Positions 14,870 to 16,822 of a stretch of DNA of 16,822 bases are shown here, in pieces. The DNA is taken from NCBI GenBank assembly GCA_026387165.1, contig JAPLMG010000057.1, forward strand, positions 1-16,822. Reading direction: 5' to 3'. Within the stretch, counting starts at the first letter, position 1. Each line of letters begins with the position of its first letter. This DNA comes from Candidatus Omnitrophota bacterium (GTDB taxonomy: Bacteria > Omnitrophota > Gorgyraeia > 2-01-FULL-45-10). Both the position numbers and the translations under genes were made by a program. The notes below the pieces were generated by a model that saw only the letters and a list, made by a program, of their open reading frames with translations, did not search any database and was not told the DNA's origin.

Positions 14870-14964
14870 TCACATCTCAACGATCAACAACAGCCATAAA
14901 ATGGGACCGTTAGTTTTGTTGAAAGTTGAGACCTGACCCCGTTACTTTCTGACCCCGTTACTTT
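14869..14964. repeat. REP-like imperfect inverted repeat, copy 2, with 16-base tandem duplication
   Basis: The left arm with ATCTCAACGATCAACAACAG (from about 14874) pairs imperfectly with GTTGAAAGTTGAGACCTGA (14918-14936). The arms match copy 1 at 12700-12758. After the right arm the 16 bases CTGACCCCGTTACTTT occur twice in tandem (14933-14948, 14949-14964), ending 3 bases before the ATG of the next gene. This is the family I associate with REP/RAYT-type repeats; the assignment is inference. Confidence 0.75.
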
Positions 14965-14967
14965 CAA

Positions 14968-15711
14968 ATGCAAAAGACCCGATTATTCCATTATGTGGTC
15001 ATATTGCTTATATGCGCTTCCTCGTGCTTCGCCGAAGATATTACGGCAGGATCCGCCTCGGCAGATTCAGGATCGCTCGAGTCTCTCAAAGATTTTGATT
15101 GGCCCGTAACGCCGCCGCTTAATTTTTTGGAGCTTCTCAAAAACCACGCAAGGTCTGCCGCTGTCATTAAATCGGGTAATAAGCCGCCAAAAGATTGGGT
15201 AACAAATAAAGATGTCAAGAAGCTTATCGGTTTAGTCGATTCCAAGACGCTCGCAGCGCCTGTCGTCTCTGAGGGATGCCCGTTTATGCCTTCCGGTTGT
15301 TCGACTGTCGGCAATGAAGCGATGTTTCTGATAGAAGGGTATAGGAAAGGCGCTTATCCGCCGACCCTTTGCTCAATCTATGACTTCAAGGGCGATCCCG
15401 ATGAATATAAGAGATGGTGGGATGAGTATGTATACCGGAAAGAGGGTATCAGGCAGACAGGCGGCGCCGCTACGACTCAAAGGAATTGGCCGTCTCCCCA
15501 AGAAGTGCTTAAGGATAGCAAGCCGAGAGTTCTGTCCCCGGTCGATTTGGTATTATTAAGTCAGGAAGAGATTTATATAGGATATTCCAGAATTGATATA
15601 CTTGTTAGCAGGATCACGAATGCTGTCGAATATGTATGGGCGTATGCGTACAATCGATATGTGAGACCTAAATTTGTACTGCCGAATGTAGAGAAACTGA
15701 GAAAAAGATAG
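14968..15711 (+). CDS. Secreted protein of unknown function
   Basis: 247 residues that I do not recognise. The N-terminus is a good signal peptide with likely cleavage after S-C-F-A (about residue 22), which supports the ATG at 14968 even though no ribosome binding site is next to it. The mature protein has a compact Cys pair region (E-G-C-P-F-M-P-S-G-C-S, about residues 103-113) that could hold a disulfide, and a Trp/Tyr-rich middle (R-W-W-D-E-Y-V-Y). The C-terminus is basic. No catalytic motif or membrane segment is visible after the signal. It is a single gene behind a strong promoter (14798-14826), with a repeat element filling the leader. Export to the periplasm or beyond is the only safe prediction. 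Confidence 0.75.
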   Translation: MQKTRLFHYVVILLICASSCFAEDITAGSASADSGSLESLKDFDWPVTPPLNFLELLKNHARSAAVIKSGNKPPKDWVTNKDVKKLIGLVDSKTLAAPVVSEGCPFMPSGCSTVGNEAMFLIEGYRKGAYPPTLCSIYDFKGDPDEYKRWWDEYVYRKEGIRQTGGAATTQRNWPSPQEVLKDSKPRVLSPVDLVLLSQEEIYIGYSRIDILVSRITNAVEYVWAYAYNRYVRPKFVLPNVEKLRKR

Positions 15712-15766
15712 CCCTCAACGGTGCCATCCACAGGTTTTAGCGGTTTTAGGGAACGTCTCCCAAAGT

Positions 15767-15905
15767 GAGACTGTTGAAAAACTCCGATTTCACTGATAAA
15801 ATGACCTGTTATTTGAAAAGTAACTATTGCTCCCGACGAGAAGAATTTTCAAACACTGCCAAATTTGTATTTTTGAAGCAATAGAGACAGTTCTTCAACA
15901 GTTTC
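15767..15905. mobile_element. MITE-like element with 17-bp terminal inverted repeats
   Basis: GAGACTGTTGAAAAACT (15767-15783) and AGTTCTTCAACAGTTTC (15889-15905) are inverted repeats matching at 15 of 17 positions. The 139-bp unit is flanked on both sides by AAAGT (15762-15766 and 15906-15910), a candidate 5-bp target duplication. The inside is too short to code and has no transposase. Ends with 'CTGTTGAAAAACT' resemble those of some IS families (recalled, not checked), so a full-length parent element elsewhere in the genome is expected. Confidence 0.7.
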
Positions 15906-16007
15906 AAAGTGACATGTCCCCTAAAAGTCTAAAAGTCATAAATAGAACCGTCCCCTTTAGTCCCTCCTTTAGTCCCCTCTGAATAACATAGCAATGAAAT
16001 AGACTTG

Positions 16008-16016
16008 TGTTATAAT
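16008..16016 (+). promoter_or_regulatory. Extended -10 promoter of the small basic protein gene
   Basis: TGTTATAAT contains a perfect TATAAT (16011-16016) preceded by the extended -10 TGn motif. The -35 region is poor, as is usual for this class. Transcription should start near 16023, giving a leader of about 60 bases. Confidence 0.6.
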
Positions 16017-16083
16017 AGCAGCGCCAGACAGGCGGCATAAGGCTCTGGATGAAACGGTGTAGCGCTAATATAGGAGATGCGCG

Positions 16084-16287
16084 ATGGGAATTTACAAAGA
16101 TTGGTGCGGGTTCGGCAAAAGAACAAAGAGCGTATCAGGTCAGAAGATAATTAAGCGAAAGATGGTGCAGGCGATGGTCAAAAAACTGAAAGCCGAAGGC
16201 AAGCCGGTTGACCGGCAGGCGATCAATAAAGAAGTATTTGATAAGGTTCGCAGGCGCCATCAGACTCAACGGAAAAAGAGCATATAA
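16084..16287 (+). CDS. Small, strongly basic protein of unknown function
   Basis: 67 residues with a high Lys/Arg content (about a third) and few acidic residues, predicted mostly helical, with no signal peptide and no membrane segment. I recognise no domain. The gene is well supported: an AGGAG ribosome binding site (16072-16076) lies 7 bases before the ATG, and an extended -10 promoter precedes it. The charge suggests nucleic-acid or ribosome binding, which is inference only. It stands alone between the MITE-like element and a repeat pair. Confidence 0.7.
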   Translation: MGIYKDWCGFGKRTKSVSGQKIIKRKMVQAMVKKLKAEGKPVDRQAINKEVFDKVRRRHQTQRKKSI

Positions 16288-16306
16288 GATAGCCCTAAAA
16301 AGCGCT

Positions 16307-16373
16307 AAAATTGGGACAGACACTATTTTCCCGTTTATCTAACTAACTAAAAAAAATGGTGTCTGTCCCTAAT
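16307..16373. repeat. Imperfect inverted repeat of the GGGACAGACAC type
   Basis: The left arm AATTGGGACAGACACTATTT (within 16307-16329) faces the right arm AAATGGTGTCTGTCCCTAAT (within 16352-16373). They pair over about 22 positions with one mismatch and one extra base. It follows the small basic protein gene by about 20 bases and may act as its terminator. It is related in style, not in exact sequence, to the 23-base repeats at 3945-4492. Confidence 0.75.
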
Positions 16374-16424
16374 TTCTCTCAGCGCTGTATGTCTCTATGA
16401 AGCGTCACGCTATCGAGGAAAGCG

Positions 16425-16822
16425 ATGATATCGGTAAAGAATATATCTAAACAATATGCCACCCGGGCGCTCTTCTCGGACGTGAGCTTTGATGTCCTTG
16501 CCGGTGAAAAGATCGGGCTCGTCGGACGTAACGGCCACGGCAAGACCACGCTATTCAGGATCATTACCGGCGAAGAAGAGCCCGACGAAGGCAAGGTATT
16601 CATGCCCAACAATTACTCCATAGGATATCTCGATCAACATCTGATCTTTACCAAGCCTACCGTGCTGGAGGAAGGATGCGAGGGCTTAAGCCCGGAAGAG
16701 ATGGGCTCCGAATGGAAGGTAGAGAAGATCCTCTCCGGGCTTGGTTTTTCCGAAGAGGATTTCAAACGCGACCCTTCGGAATTTTCCGGAGGGTTCCAGA
16801 TGCGTATCGCTCTGGCCAAGGT
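16425..16822 (+). CDS. ABC-F family ATPase, N-terminal part (runs off the window)
   Basis: The first 132 codons of an ATPase continue past the end of the window. Walker A is G-R-N-G-H-G-K-T-T (about residues 35-43). The Q-loop region is Y-L-D-Q-H, and the signature E-F-S-G-G-F-Q-M-R-I-A-L-A is the form typical of ABC-F proteins (Uup/EttA/YdiF group), which act on ribosomes rather than in transport. No membrane segment is present in the visible part. The start is supported by GAGGAA 4 bases before the ATG and by the usual family N-terminus 'M-I-S-V-K-N-I-S-K'. The subfamily cannot be told without the rest. Confidence 0.9.
   Translation, partial: MISVKNISKQYATRALFSDVSFDVLAGEKIGLVGRNGHGKTTLFRIITGEEEPDEGKVFMPNNYSIGYLDQHLIFTKPTVLEEGCEGLSPEEMGSEWKVEKILSGLGFSEEDFKRDPSEFSGGFQMRIALAK

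Larger units (their letters stand above)
15712..16083. other. Gene-free stretch with MITE-like element, repeat remnants and a promoter
   Basis: No coding region is supported. It contains the MITE-like element (15767-15905), then GTCCCCT-type repeat fragments (about 15917-15976, including 'ATAGAACCGTCCCC'), and an extended -10 promoter for the next gene (16008-16016). Confidence 0.6.

Noticed and set aside
14840..14899. 19-codon leader ORF starting at 14840 in front of the secreted protein gene
   Set aside because: It has no ribosome binding site, contains the orphan AAAGGAG inside it, and its end lies in the repeat; it is better explained as chance.

Overview
The window reads as chromosome of an uncultivated Gram-negative-type bacterium. 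It encodes signal peptides, a lipobox lipoprotein and a predicted outer-membrane barrel protein. The composition is moderate GC, and short inverted repeats of the 'GGGACAG...' type are scattered between genes. I recall such repeats from metagenomic genomes of Omnitrophota and relatives, but that placement is from memory and weak. There are no rRNA or tRNA genes, no CRISPR array and no intact transposase gene.

Layout. 1-446 is a gene-free patch rich in hairpins and REP-like sequence. 447-3810 (+) is a two-gene unit: a secreted protein of unknown function overlapping a large CARDB-repeat lipoprotein. 3945-8873 (-) is an envelope operon: a TPR/beta-barrel protein, a double-FecR exported protein (frameshifted near its C-terminus) and a STAS-domain protein. 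Three copies of a perfect 23-base repeat lie around the STAS gene. 8996-10165 (+), divergent from that operon, is a GAF-like sensor histidine kinase. 10279-12624 (-) is a CHASE2-PP2C (SpoIIE-type) phosphatase preceded by a STAS gene that has lost any normal start codon. 12801-13922 (+) is a REC-EAL response regulator predicted to degrade cyclic di-GMP. 14180-14731 (+) is a stand-alone MEDS-domain sensor behind a near-consensus sigma70 promoter. 14968-15711 (+) is a secreted protein of unknown function whose ribosome binding site appears to be separated from its start codon by a repeat element. 15712-16083 holds a 139-bp MITE-like element and a promoter. 16084-16287 (+) is a small basic protein. 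16425 to the end (+) is the beginning of an ABC-F ATPase.

How it may work together (inference). The extracytoplasmic CHASE2 sensor on a PP2C phosphatase, next to STAS anti-anti-sigma-type proteins, is the phosphatase half of a partner-switching pathway. No RsbW/SpoIIAB-type kinase is visible here. The FecR and TPR/barrel proteins supply envelope components, and the histidine kinase, REC-EAL and MEDS proteins add phosphorelay and cyclic di-GMP inputs. The region is therefore a signalling island repeatedly edited by small repeat elements: a truncated STAS, a displaced RBS, and repeats placed directly after stop codons.
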